64,000 nucleotides of DNA from Nostoc sp. CHAB 5834 (GCA_020829485.1 JAIVFU010000026.1:1-64000); one strand, 5' to 3'. Positions 27,201-36,401 are shown, numbered from the stretch's first letter. The notes: a model not told the origin generated them from the sequence alone. Program-made: numbers and translations.

Positions 27201-28480
27201 TGTTAATGCTGGCGTTCAAATCCCTATCTGCCACGTAGCCACAATGAGGGCAAACATGGGTTCTCGTAGATAGAGATTTTTTCACTTTCTCGCCACAGTT
27301 AGAACAGTTTTGACTTGTATTATGGGGAGGCACTGCAACAGTCACTTTCCCATATTTATGCCCAAAATATTCCAACCACAATCTGAAAGTGTACCAGCCA
27401 GCATCACTTATACTTTTAGCTAGATGTCGGTTACGCACTAGCCCTTTCACATTTAAATCTTCATAGGCTACCAAATCATTAGATTGGATGACGGAGTATG
27501 CTAATTTTTTGCAATACTCTTTTCGTTGCCTACTTACCCTTAAATGCTTACGGGCATACCTATTTCTAGCTTTGTGGTAGTTGTTAGATTGTCGAACCTT
27601 AGCCTTCTTCCTTGCGGTGCTGAACTTCTTGGATTTTTTACGATTGGCACGGTTTAACTGTTTTTCAGACTTCCGGTAAAACTGAGGTGAAGGTTCAACA
27701 TTGCCTTTACTATCAGCAATGAAATACTTTAATCCCAAGTCAATCCCAACTACTTGAAGAGTAGGCTGTGTCTCAACTTTAATCTGAACATCAATTGCAA
27801 ATTGAGCGTAATACCCATCAGCGCGACGCACTAAACGAACACGTTTAATCTGCTTGATGTCGTAGTAATTAAGATCGTAGGTTCCTTTTAGTTTCAAAGT
27901 TCCAATGCCTTTCTTATCAGAGAAAGTAATCCTTTTCCGATTTGCGGAAAGTTTAAACCCAGTAGTTTTATATTCAACTGAGCGACAATGTTTTTTGAAT
28001 TTTGGAAACCCTTTTTTACCTTTAACCTTCTTTTTACAGTTGTCGTAAAACCGTGATATCGCAGACCAGGCACGTTCAGCAGCAGACTGTCTAGCCATTG
28101 AATTAAGTTCATCAGCAAAGGGAAACTCAGCAGCAAGTACAGCGCAATATTTATTTAATGCGTACTTGTCAACTTTTTTGTCTTTGTTGTCCATCCAGTG
28201 ACGTAAACACTTGTTTTGGATGAACTGACTAGTACGAATAGCATCGTCTATCGCGCTATACTGCAAGTCTTTTCCTTTGACTTTGAACTCGTAAATTATC
28301 ATCGGTTCGACCTAACCAACTACATGATTATGCTACCATACTTGGCATAAACTAATAGCAAGGGTAGGCAAAACTTATGCATTGTCCTAAAGGACTCAAC
28401 TAGCCTTCATCCCCTGCCTGAAGTACGAGATACGGTGCTAACGCACCTGTCTCTCAGGGGTTTTCGGCATTTCCCTTATA
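27053..28480 (-). mobile_element. IS200/IS605-group element carrying only tnpB (IS1341 type)
   Basis: The element is defined by an intact tnpB plus structured ends. The right end (about 27053-27100) reads on the minus strand as CCCCTCACC ... AGGTAGGGG beside the tnpB stop. The left end (about 28411-28460) has a hairpin with outer arms CCCCTG/CAGGGG and inner arm GGTGC/GCACC. No tnpA lies nearby, so it depends on a transposase in trans. Exact cleavage sites are not resolved. Confidence 0.7.
27070..28302 (-). CDS. tnpB: TnpB RNA-guided nuclease (IS200/IS605 accessory protein)
   Basis: The 410-residue protein retains every RuvC-like residue: Asp in VVGIDLGLKYFIADS (about residue 185), Glu in YEDLNVKGL (about 300) and Asp in DRDLNASINIL. 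The zinc site CSNCGEKVKKS ... CPHCGY is intact and the N-terminal OrfB_IS605 helical domain is present. TnpB homologues cut DNA with a guide RNA (omega RNA) transcribed from the element's right end, overlapping the 3' part of tnpB. The structured 3' region here fits this. Start ATG 28302. Confidence 0.9.
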   Translation of the reverse strand: MIIYEFKVKGKDLQYSAIDDAIRTSQFIQNKCLRHWMDNKDKKVDKYALNKYCAVLAAEFPFADELNSMARQSAAERAWSAISRFYDNCKKKVKGKKGFPKFKKHCRSVEYKTTGFKLSANRKRITFSDKKGIGTLKLKGTYDLNYYDIKQIKRVRLVRRADGYYAQFAIDVQIKVETQPTLQVVGIDLGLKYFIADSKGNVEPSPQFYRKSEKQLNRANRKKSKKFSTARKKAKVRQSNNYHKARNRYARKHLRVSRQRKEYCKKLAYSVIQSNDLVAYEDLNVKGLVRNRHLAKSISDAGWYTFRLWLEYFGHKYGKVTVAVPPHNTSQNCSNCGEKVKKSLSTRTHVCPHCGYVADRDLNASINILKLGLSTVGHTGIYATGDLPSWAVGASLPSNGESLNVESPHL

Positions 28481-28940
28481 AAATTTACAAGAAGTAATGC
28501 AGGTTTTGCTAATTAACTCTAAATTGAAGTTGTAATTAACCAACGCTTTAGCTAAAAGTCTTATTTTGCAAGGATTGTAGATTATTCTCTCGCAAAAATG
28601 ATAAAAGCTCTTTAATCACTCAAGCTGATGACGGGTTCAAGAGAGCTACAAAACTGTACTTAACAGTACCTTTTTTTATGTTGGATATTTTTAATATTCA
28701 TAAGAGTAGCTTATTTAAGCTTAGGAACTTTTGCTATTTGTACTTATAGTAGTATTTCTGCTTACTTTAACTAAAATATCAGCGTTACTATGTGCTACAT
28801 CTAACATATATATGAACAATTATTCTGAATGCTGCTAGTTTAGTTAGTAGTTGGATGAAAATAAGGCATAAATTCCCTAAAATCAATATATTTATCCAGT
28901 AAATTTTGTCATCCCTATTCCTGAGTGAACTCGATTAGTT
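28481..28940. other. AT-rich intergenic region upstream of the ATPase gene
   Basis: A 460-bp AT-rich stretch between the tnpB left end and the ATPase start. I see no gene, repeat or strong promoter. The promoter of the two-gene ATPase-STAND unit should lie in it. Confidence 0.5.
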
Positions 28941-30281
28941 ATGCTCCTAGATTTAGAAAGATTTTATCAGGCTTGCAATCCGAGCAGACCTCTAATCATA
29001 GGAAATGCCAGCGATCGCAGGTACTATATCGATTTTGCTGCGGTGCGGGGTGGCAAAATTATCGAGGCTTTGCAGCGCACGATCGCTAGAATATCGCCAG
29101 ATGTTCCAACCTGTCAACTATTTACAGGACATCTTGGTTGTGGAAAATCAACGGAGTTGTTGCGGCTCAAAGCTGAATTAGAAGTGCAGCAATTTCATGT
29201 AGTTTACTTTGAGTCTACCCATGTCTTAGAAATGGCAGATGTGGATGTGACTGATATTTTGTTGGCGATCGCAGGTCAAGTGAGCCAAAGCCTAGAAGCA
29301 ATGAAAATTAGGCTCAAGCCTACCTACTTTACCAAGTTATTTGGTGAAATTGTCGATTTTTTGCAAACGCCAATTGACCTTGGGGTAGAAGCAGAATTAT
29401 CTGTGGGGATTGCCAAAATTACCGCTAAAACTAAAGAAAGTCCTCAATTGCGGCGGCGGTTAAGAGATTATTTAGAACCGCGAACAGCAAATATTTTACA
29501 GTCAATTAATCAAGAATTGCTAGAACCTGCCATCAAACAACTGAAAGCCAGGGGTAAAAAAGGACTAGTAGTCATTGTTGATAACTTGGATAGAGTCGCA
29601 ATTCGACCTTTACCATCGGGGCGATCGCTACCAGAATACTTATTTATTGAGCGGGGTGAACAGTTACGCAAACTAAATTGTCATGTAGTCTATACTATTC
29701 CCTTAGCCCTGACTTTCTCCAACGATAGCGCCGAACTTCAGCATCGTTTAGGGGGAGGAGTCGCACCAAAAATGTTACCGATGATCCCTGTACGTTTGCG
29801 CTCTGGGGAGATTTTCACCCAAGGGCTAGCAATGATGCAGCAAATGGTACTAGCTAGAGCTTTTCCAGACATTTTACCTAGCGATCGGTTAGGCTTAATT
29901 ACAGAGGTGTTTGATAGTCGGGAAACCTTAGATCGATTGTGCCTGATTAGTGGTGGTCATGTACGCGACTTACTAGGGTTACTGTTTGACTGTCTGCGAG
30001 AACAAGATCCACCCTTTGAGCGGGATTGTGTCGAATTGGTGATTCAAAGACAACGGGATTACCGAGCCAACGCTATCGATCCTCATGAGTGGGAATTAAT
30101 TTTTCAGGTGGTGCAACAGCAGAGAGTTAGAGGTGATATACAATACCACACTTTATTGCGAAGTTTATTTGTATTTGAATACCGCGATCATCAGGGAGCT
30201 TGGTTTGCCGTCAACCCAGTTTTAGCAGAGACGGAAAAATTTAAAGAGTGGCGGAAGTCGCCACCTTCAATGTACTCATAA
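28941..30281 (+). CDS. AAA-type P-loop ATPase paired with a STAND protein
   Basis: The 446-residue protein has Walker A in FTGHLGCGKSTEL (about residues 64-72), Walker B VVIVDNLDRV (about 211-220), and an arginine-containing region near 270-280. A winged-helix-like C-terminus (VRGDIQYHTLLRSLFVFEY) resembles STAND/AAA regulators. The last ten residues (RKSPPSMYS) come from a repeat that also starts the next gene, so the true C-terminus may be altered. It precedes the STAND-WD40 gene by one base and probably works with it. Function unproven; no effector domain is visible. Confidence 0.7.
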   Translation: MLLDLERFYQACNPSRPLIIGNASDRRYYIDFAAVRGGKIIEALQRTIARISPDVPTCQLFTGHLGCGKSTELLRLKAELEVQQFHVVYFESTHVLEMADVDVTDILLAIAGQVSQSLEAMKIRLKPTYFTKLFGEIVDFLQTPIDLGVEAELSVGIAKITAKTKESPQLRRRLRDYLEPRTANILQSINQELLEPAIKQLKARGKKGLVVIVDNLDRVAIRPLPSGRSLPEYLFIERGEQLRKLNCHVVYTIPLALTFSNDSAELQHRLGGGVAPKMLPMIPVRLRSGEIFTQGLAMMQQMVLARAFPDILPSDRLGLITEVFDSRETLDRLCLISGGHVRDLLGLLFDCLREQDPPFERDCVELVIQRQRDYRANAIDPHEWELIFQVVQQQRVRGDIQYHTLLRSLFVFEYRDHQGAWFAVNPVLAETEKFKEWRKSPPSMYS

Positions 30282-30306
30282 GGTGGGGATTGTGAGCGGG
30301 GGATTA
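30250..30306. repeat. Repeat scar at the ATPase-STAND gene junction
   Basis: GCGGAAGTCGCC, GTACTC and GGGGATTGTGAGCGGGGGAT, in this order, also occur in the dnaK-dnaJ island at 10426-10482 with small differences. Here the unit supplies the end of the ATPase gene and the GTG start of the STAND gene (30283). It looks like an inserted repeat that created the present boundary. Confidence 0.7.
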
Positions 30307-33300
30307 AAAGCAGCAAACGAGCGGGCTTTACGAAGTTTGGGGAGAGCAATTACCCTTTCTAGCGGTCAATTCTCCCTGGTTTTGGTGTGCTGCAATTATC
30401 GAGTTTTGCAAGAGCGAATGCTGCAACGACTCGAAGAACTCTCTTCAGGAGTACACCGAATTCAAAAGGTAGTTCTGTCGCATAATGCTAGAAGCCTTTA
30501 CACAAGCATTCATTTACAACTGTTAAACCAAGAGAATCCGCCATCGGCGTTGATGATTTTGGGTTTAGAGTCAGTAGATGGACTTGATGATCTACTTAGC
30601 TCTATCAATCATATTCGTGATGAATTTCGCAAACGCCACCCATTTCCGATGATTGTGTGGATGAATGAGGAAGTGTTGCAAAAGGTTGTGCGTTTAGCGC
30701 CAGATTTCGCTAGTTGGGCGGCGACACCAATTCGGTTTGAGATGACAACTGAATCGTTGCTGCAATTTTTGCAACAAGAAACTGACTCTTTATTTGCGAC
30801 GGTGTTACCAAGCGATTCTGCACAACACCAACCTCCTCAAGTTGCCAAGAATTATTTCACTGTGGAGCAAGTTTGGGAACATAGCTATGAACTCCACTTT
30901 GCCATTAGAGAGTTGCACAATCGTGGTATCACCTTAGAGTCAGAATTACACGCAAGTTTAGAATTTGTTTTTGGTCTAGATGATTATATTAGCGATCACA
31001 TTAATCCAGCTTTAAACCATTTTCAGCAAAGCTTGCAAGTTTGGCAGCAGTTGGCGAAGAGAGGGGATGAGGGAGAAATCAATTCAAAATTCAAAATTCA
31101 AAATTCAAAATTGAATAAAAATACTGGTGAAGATGGGGGAGATGAGGGTGTATTTTCTTCTTCTACGCCTCCTAATCGTCCTTCTCCACTACTTTTGCGA
31201 CAGGGAATCTTGTTGTTTTATATTGGGTTATGCTATTGCCGTTTAGCAGAGCAAAATCAAACAGAAAACCGCCGTTATTGGTACAGAGCTAAATCTTATT
31301 TTCAGCAGTGCTTGACTATCTTACAGGTGGCTGGTCGTCTAGATATAGTTGCTGGATTTATTAGTCAACTCGCGGAAGTTTTGCAATATCTGAAAGAGTG
31401 GCAAGAATTGCAGACGGTTGCTCAAAAGTCTCTGGAGTTGCATCAAACTTATGGTAGTCAAATCCAATTAGCTTGTGACTACGGTTTTCTGGCGCAAGTG
31501 GCTGTGCAGCAGTCGCGGTGGGTACAGGCGAGTATATTAGCACACGTATCACTGCTGAAATTAGGTGAGGCGCAAAAACACAATAATCCTTATAACTGCT
31601 TATTTCCATTATTGTTGGGGCAAATTTACTATTTAGTTTTAGCGAAAGCACAGCGAAATTTAGGTGAGTTAGAAGTAGCTCGTGAATACTTAGACAAGGC
31701 GACAAAAGAACTACCAGCAGCCTTAGAAAGCAGTGCCCATCAATACGATGCCCATCGTTATATTCGCTTATTGCGGACACTGCGATCGCTCTACTTTGAA
31801 GAAGGGCGATATCTGGAAGCCTATTACATTCGCCAGAAACGGCGTTCTGTTGAGCAACAGTATGGTTTCCGGGCTTTCATCGGTGCCGGACGCTTGCAAC
31901 CGCAAAGACAGGCGACAAACCCAGCATTGATGTCACCTTCTGGGAGTACCAGCGTTGCTTTAGAAATTGCGGCTTCTGGGCGAGAGCGTGATATTAATAA
32001 CTTAATTGGCAGAATTAGCCGTGCTGATCGAAAATTGACGGTGATTCACGGTCAATCAGGAGTTGGTAAGAGTTCTATTGTAACTGCGGGCTTAGTTCCA
32101 GCCCTGCAAAATCGCGCTATTGGCGATCAAATAGCTGTACCTGTGGTACTGCAAGTTTACACCGATTGGGCACGGGAATTAGGGAAATCTTTAAGTGAGG
32201 CGATGTCTAATGACGCATCCCTTGCGATATATGCTGACATCATGCCAGAAGCAGCCCTTGAATCGGAATTGCCTTACTCTGCCACACCTATTACTATCGT
32301 TAGAATTTTACAACAACTAAAACAAAACGCTGATAACCATCTGATCACAGTTTTAATTTTTGACCAGTTTGAAGAATTTTTCTTTGGTTATAGCGATCGC
32401 AATCAAAAGCAAGAATTTGATAAATTTATTAGCGACTGCTTGAATATACCCTTTGTTAAAGTTATTCTTTCTTTACGAGAAGATTATTTACATCGTTTAT
32501 TAGACTTTAAACATGTTTCAGCATTAGAAGCGATTAATAATAATATTCTTGACAAACATATTCGCTACCAGTTAAATAATTTTTCGCCAGAATATGCTAA
32601 AGCAATTATCCGAAAATTGACAGAGCGATCGCAGTTTAATTTAGAGCCTGCTTTAATTGATGCCTTAATCGAAGATTTATCTACAGGATTTGGAGAAGTC
32701 CGCCCCATTGAATTGCAAGTTGTGGGAGCGCAAATTCAAGATGAGCGAATCACTACACTCGAAGAATATCAGCCATATAGACCCAACAAACTCATCGAGC
32801 GATATCTTAAGGAACTGATTAAAGACTGCGGCCCAGAAAATGAACGAGCCGCGTTACTCGTCTTATACTTATTAACAGATGAAAGCAATAACCGGCCTTT
32901 TAAAACTCGTGCTGAGTTAGCGGCGCAGCTAGCAGAGTTAGAAGATGCAAATAAATTAGAGTTAGTATTAGAGATTTTAGTTAGCTCTGGTTTAGTGGTA
33001 CTATTTCCTGATGTACCAGAACGCTATCAACTTATTCACGATTATTTAGTAGACTTGATTCGCTATTTGCAACAACAAGAATCGAGCTTACAGGTACAAC
33101 TTAACCAACTGCGCTACAAAGTAGAACAGAGTCAAGCTGAGATTGAACGACTTAAGAGTGAACTTAGCCAAAATGAGCAGCGATCGCAATTGGTAGATCC
33201 TCATCCCCAACAGGGTTTGGATTTATTAACAGAATTGCGGGAATTACACAAGCGCGAAGAATTAAGCCAGTTAGAAATTGAGCAATTACGAGCCGAACTT

Positions 33301-35526
33301 AAGGAAAAAGAATTAACAGCTAAACTCGCAGAAAGTCAAAAGAAACAAAGGCTGAGTGAAGCTCAATTAAATCGTTCGTTGAAAATTGCCCTTACTGCTT
33401 CTTTTCTCGCCATATTAGGATTAAGTGTTTCCATCGTCACAGCAGTAGATAGCGAAATTAAAACCCTCAGCGCATCTAGTGAAGCCTTATTTGCATCGCA
33501 AAAAGGTATTGATGCTTTAAAAGAAGGTTTAAAAGCAGGGAGAAAATTACAACAAACAATTTGGGTAGATTCATATACCAGAGAGCAAGTACAGACGGCG
33601 CTTTATCAAGCAGTTTCTGGGTTAAGAGAATATAACCGCTTGGACGGGCATATATCTGGGGTAAATAGTGTTACATTTAGTCCCGATGGCTCTTTAATTG
33701 CCTCAGCCAGTGCAGATACTACAATCAAACTTTGGCATCCCGATGGTAGCTTAGTTAAAACGTTAGCGGGACATGGAGATGTAGTTAATAGCATCAGTTT
33801 CAGCCCAGATAGTCAAATTGTTGCTTCCGCCAGTCAAGATAAAACGGTAAAACTTTGGAGTCGAGAGGGTCAACTGCTTGCTACTCTATTAGGGCATCAA
33901 GGTGTGGTGAATAGTGCCAGTTTTAGCCCAGATGGTCAGATTATTGCTTCGGCGAGTAGCGACAAGACGGTGAAACTGTGGAGTCAGGATGGTAAACTGC
34001 TCAAAATTTTGCAGGGACATAATGGTGCAGTTTTGAGTGTCGCTTGGTCAACCGATGGTCAAACTATTGCTTCCGGGAGTGCTGACAAGACACTGAAATT
34101 GTGGAATCGGGATGGTAAGCTGCTTAAAACCTTCCAGGGACATGATGATGCAGTCTTGAGTGTCGCTTGGTCGCTCGATGGGAAAACTATTGCTTCTGCT
34201 AGTTTAGACCAGACAATCAAACTGTGGAATCTGGAGGGTAAGCTGCTGCGAACCTTATCAGGGCATAGTGCTGGAGTTACCAGCGTCACTTTTAGGCGCG
34301 ATAGTAAGGCGGTAAGCATTCGCGGAGCGTCTCTAAGAGTTGCCATGCCCTACGGGCTTATCGCTTCTGCAAGTACTGATGAGACAATCAAACTTTGGAG
34401 TTCTGAAGGTGTGTTGCTGGCAACCCTGAAGGGGCATAATAATTGGGTAAATAGTGTCAGTTTCAGCCCAGACGGTCGCACCTTGGCTTCTGCAAGTCGA
34501 GACAAAACTATTAAACTCTGGCATTTGGACGATGTGTTACTGCCAAAGCCCAAAGTCGATAACAATGACTGGATAACTAGCATCAGTTTTAGCCCAGGCG
34601 ATCGCACTTTAGCAGCAGCAAGTCGAGACAAAACTATTAAACTTTTCAGTCGAGACGGTAAACTACTCCGTATATTCACTGGGCACGATAGTCAAGTTTG
34701 GGGCGTTAGTTTCAGCCCAGATGGACAAGTAATTGCTTCGGCTAGTAAAGATAAAACGGTGAAGCTTTGGAGTCGTGACGGTATACTGCTCAACACCTTG
34801 CAGGGTCATAAAGATACCGTCTTGGGTGTTTCTTGGTCGCCTAATAGTCAAGTAATTGCCTCAGCTAGTAAAGATAAAACAGTAAAGCTTTGGAGTCGAG
34901 ACGGTAAACTACTTAACACCTTGCAGGGACATCAAGATGCGGTGAATTGGGTAAGCTTTAGCCCAGATGGCAAGTTGCTAGCCTCAGCCAGCGACGACAA
35001 AACCGTGAAAATCTGGAATTTAGATGGTAAATTGCTATACAACTTAAATAGTCATAGTCGCCGGGTAAATGGGGTTGCTTGGTCGCCTGATGGAAAAGCG
35101 ATCGCTTCAGCTAGTATTGATAACACGGTGAAGATTTGGAGCCGGGACGGTCATATGCTAAATAATCTTACAGGCGATGGTGATAGTTTTATCAGTGTGA
35201 GTTTTAGCCCCGATGGTAAAACTTTGGCAGCTAGCAGTGATGACAAAGTGAGAATTTGGAACCAAGAGGGGACGTTACTGATTGCTTTGAAAGGTGATAA
35301 GCAAGAGTTAACCAGCGTCAGTTTTAGTAATGACGGTAAGACTCTGGCTGCGGGTAGTGGTAATGGTACAGTAATTTTCCAGAATTTGGCAGATATCCAA
35401 CTTGAGAAATTGCTGACACGGGGTTGCAATTTGCTACATGATTATTTGCAGACTAACCAGAAGGTAATGAAAGGCGATGGCTCCGCCAACGCCAGGGGCG
35501 AACGCGCCTTGTGTTCTAGTAGGTGA
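30283..35526 (+). CDS. Giant STAND NTPase with TPR-like region, coiled coil and 14 WD40 repeats
   Basis: 1747 residues. N-terminal AAA-like domain without a Walker A (about 1-180). Helical TPR-like region (about 200-530). nSTAND1 NTPase from about 565 with Walker A HGQSGVGKSS (589-598) and Walker B LIFDQFEEFF (about 691). Long coiled coil (about 950-1030), one membrane span (about 1032-1053). Then 14 WD40 blades (about 1118-1710), forming two seven-bladed propellers. Such proteins act as sensors that oligomerise on ligand binding. Two inserts and a repeat-derived tail interrupt it. The GTG start lies in a repeat. The true start may be further in, near AANERAL. Confidence 0.85.
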   Translation: MGIVSGGLKAANERALRSLGRAITLSSGQFSLVLVCCNYRVLQERMLQRLEELSSGVHRIQKVVLSHNARSLYTSIHLQLLNQENPPSALMILGLESVDGLDDLLSSINHIRDEFRKRHPFPMIVWMNEEVLQKVVRLAPDFASWAATPIRFEMTTESLLQFLQQETDSLFATVLPSDSAQHQPPQVAKNYFTVEQVWEHSYELHFAIRELHNRGITLESELHASLEFVFGLDDYISDHINPALNHFQQSLQVWQQLAKRGDEGEINSKFKIQNSKLNKNTGEDGGDEGVFSSSTPPNRPSPLLLRQGILLFYIGLCYCRLAEQNQTENRRYWYRAKSYFQQCLTILQVAGRLDIVAGFISQLAEVLQYLKEWQELQTVAQKSLELHQTYGSQIQLACDYGFLAQVAVQQSRWVQASILAHVSLLKLGEAQKHNNPYNCLFPLLLGQIYYLVLAKAQRNLGELEVAREYLDKATKELPAALESSAHQYDAHRYIRLLRTLRSLYFEEGRYLEAYYIRQKRRSVEQQYGFRAFIGAGRLQPQRQATNPALMSPSGSTSVALEIAASGRERDINNLIGRISRADRKLTVIHGQSGVGKSSIVTAGLVPALQNRAIGDQIAVPVVLQVYTDWARELGKSLSEAMSNDASLAIYADIMPEAALESELPYSATPITIVRILQQLKQNADNHLITVLIFDQFEEFFFGYSDRNQKQEFDKFISDCLNIPFVKVILSLREDYLHRLLDFKHVSALEAINNNILDKHIRYQLNNFSPEYAKAIIRKLTERSQFNLEPALIDALIEDLSTGFGEVRPIELQVVGAQIQDERITTLEEYQPYRPNKLIERYLKELIKDCGPENERAALLVLYLLTDESNNRPFKTRAELAAQLAELEDANKLELVLEILVSSGLVVLFPDVPERYQLIHDYLVDLIRYLQQQESSLQVQLNQLRYKVEQSQAEIERLKSELSQNEQRSQLVDPHPQQGLDLLTELRELHKREELSQLEIEQLRAELKEKELTAKLAESQKKQRLSEAQLNRSLKIALTASFLAILGLSVSIVTAVDSEIKTLSASSEALFASQKGIDALKEGLKAGRKLQQTIWVDSYTREQVQTALYQAVSGLREYNRLDGHISGVNSVTFSPDGSLIASASADTTIKLWHPDGSLVKTLAGHGDVVNSISFSPDSQIVASASQDKTVKLWSREGQLLATLLGHQGVVNSASFSPDGQIIASASSDKTVKLWSQDGKLLKILQGHNGAVLSVAWSTDGQTIASGSADKTLKLWNRDGKLLKTFQGHDDAVLSVAWSLDGKTIASASLDQTIKLWNLEGKLLRTLSGHSAGVTSVTFRRDSKAVSIRGASLRVAMPYGLIASASTDETIKLWSSEGVLLATLKGHNNWVNSVSFSPDGRTLASASRDKTIKLWHLDDVLLPKPKVDNNDWITSISFSPGDRTLAAASRDKTIKLFSRDGKLLRIFTGHDSQVWGVSFSPDGQVIASASKDKTVKLWSRDGILLNTLQGHKDTVLGVSWSPNSQVIASASKDKTVKLWSRDGKLLNTLQGHQDAVNWVSFSPDGKLLASASDDKTVKIWNLDGKLLYNLNSHSRRVNGVAWSPDGKAIASASIDNTVKIWSRDGHMLNNLTGDGDSFISVSFSPDGKTLAASSDDKVRIWNQEGTLLIALKGDKQELTSVSFSNDGKTLAAGSGNGTVIFQNLADIQLEKLLTRGCNLLHDYLQTNQKVMKGDGSANARGERALCSSR
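31082..31155 (+). repeat. In-frame low-complexity insertion in the STAND gene
   Basis: Tandem AATTCAAA-like units are followed by a G-rich GATGGGGGAGATGAGG block, inserting about 25 polar residues (around residues 267-291) within the helical region. The same kind of repeat lies elsewhere in the window between genes. The frame is kept. Confidence 0.6.
34309..34356 (+). repeat. 48-bp repeat inserted in WD40 blade 6
   Basis: Blade 6 is 57 residues long where its neighbours have 41. The extra 16 residues (AVSIRGASLRVAMPYG) are encoded by this 48-bp block, which has the GCGGAGCGTCTCT style of the dispersed cyanobacterial repeats. Removing it restores RDSKLIASAS, the blade consensus. Confidence 0.8.
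35474..35507. repeat. 34-bp dispersed repeat, copy at the STAND C-terminus
   Basis: This block (GCGATGGC ... CCAACGCCA ... GGGCGAACGCGC) is the reverse complement, with a few mismatches, of 40241-40274 in the tocopherol cyclase gene. Here it encodes the last residues, GDGSANARGERAL, of the STAND protein. Confidence 0.8.
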
Positions 35527-35600
35527 TAGCCTATTTGATTATTGAATTTACTTTTTACTTTTGCTTTGTTATGGTAATGTGTTTACTCATTCAACTTAAT

Positions 35601-35738
35601 GCAATACGCTTGGGTTAAGCCAGAAAAATAAATTTGCGTAGGTTGGGTTGAGGAACGAAACCCAACATTTTCGGGCATTTCTTGGGTAACACGAATGTTC
35701 AACCCAACCTACAATTATCCTTAACTGAACCGTATTGC
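35601..35738. mobile_element. 138-bp MITE-like element with 8-bp target duplication
   Basis: The ends GCAATACG and CGTATTGC are inverted repeats, continuing imperfectly for about 18 bases. The element is flanked by identical AACTTAAT at 35593-35600 and 35739-35746, the duplicated target. The interior holds a second inverted pair, GTAGGTTGGGTTGA/TCAACCCAACCTAC. No coding capacity. Confidence 0.8.
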
Positions 35739-35748
35739 AACTTAATGG

Positions 35749-36153
35749 CTATTCAGGTGAAATGAGCCTAACATTGGGAAAGTAAGTGCGGTAGCGATTG
35801 ACATCGCGGGTAATGAGAGGCAAATTAGCAGTGCTAGCATGAGCACCAATGTAGAAATCAGGCAATGGGGAGGTTCTGGCGCCACCACGACGACGGTAGT
35901 TAAGAAAACTTTGACCTGCTAGGAATGCCGCATCCCAAGGTAAAGGCAGACGTTGAAATATATCTTCCGGCAATGCAGTGATGAGTTCCTGTTCTCTGGG
36001 AAAGCCGATGGCAATCTCAGCGTAGATGATGGGATTAATAGCAAGTTGGTCTTGACGGGCATAGGTTGTCAGTTGAAGGGCTGACCAATCAAACCAGTTG
36101 CGATCATTGGTAAGAATGTCGAGGATAACGTTGCTGTCTACCAAGACGGTCAT
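35749..36153 (-). CDS. vapC: VapC-type PIN-domain toxin
   Basis: A 134-residue PIN domain with the acidic tetrad: VDSNVILDIL (first Asp), YAEIAIGFP (Glu), PLPDFYIGAHA (Asp), and LITRDVNRYRTYFP (final Asp). PIN toxins cleave RNA and are blocked by VapB. It overlaps the AbrB-type antitoxin by 4 bp (ATGA). Confidence 0.88.
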   Translation of the reverse strand: MTVLVDSNVILDILTNDRNWFDWSALQLTTYARQDQLAINPIIYAEIAIGFPREQELITALPEDIFQRLPLPWDAAFLAGQSFLNYRRRGGARTSPLPDFYIGAHASTANLPLITRDVNRYRTYFPNVRLISPE

Positions 36154-36401
36154 GGATTGCTGTCGCTACGGCTAAGGGTGATAATTTGGTCAGTGGTGAG
36201 GTTTCCAGCAGCGCAACCCCGCATGGTGTCAATCCAGCTTGAGATTTTATCACTAGGTTGTATTTTCTTGAGGTAGAGGCGATCGCCTTCGATTTCAAAC
36301 GCTAATTCTACATCAGGAGAAATGTTTAGCACCTCTCGGATTTCAGGAGGGATGGTAATTTGACCGTCGGGTGTAATCCGCATCGTGTGTTTGCTGTTCA
36401 A
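36150..36401 (-). CDS. vapB: VapB/AbrB-type antitoxin
   Basis: An AbrB swapped-hairpin domain (MRITPDGQITIPPEIREVLN, residues about 6-25) is followed by an acidic linker and the polar tail that binds the toxin. The first ATG (36401) gives five extra residues; the second (MRITP) is an equally good start. It precedes and overlaps vapC. Confidence 0.88.
   Translation of the reverse strand: MNSKHTMRITPDGQITIPPEIREVLNISPDVELAFEIEGDRLYLKKIQPSDKISSWIDTMRGCAAGNLTTDQIITLSRSDSNP

Noticed and set aside
31361..31780. Minus-strand frame of 139 codons in the STAND gene
   Set aside because: Antisense shadow of a long, well-supported gene; no motif.
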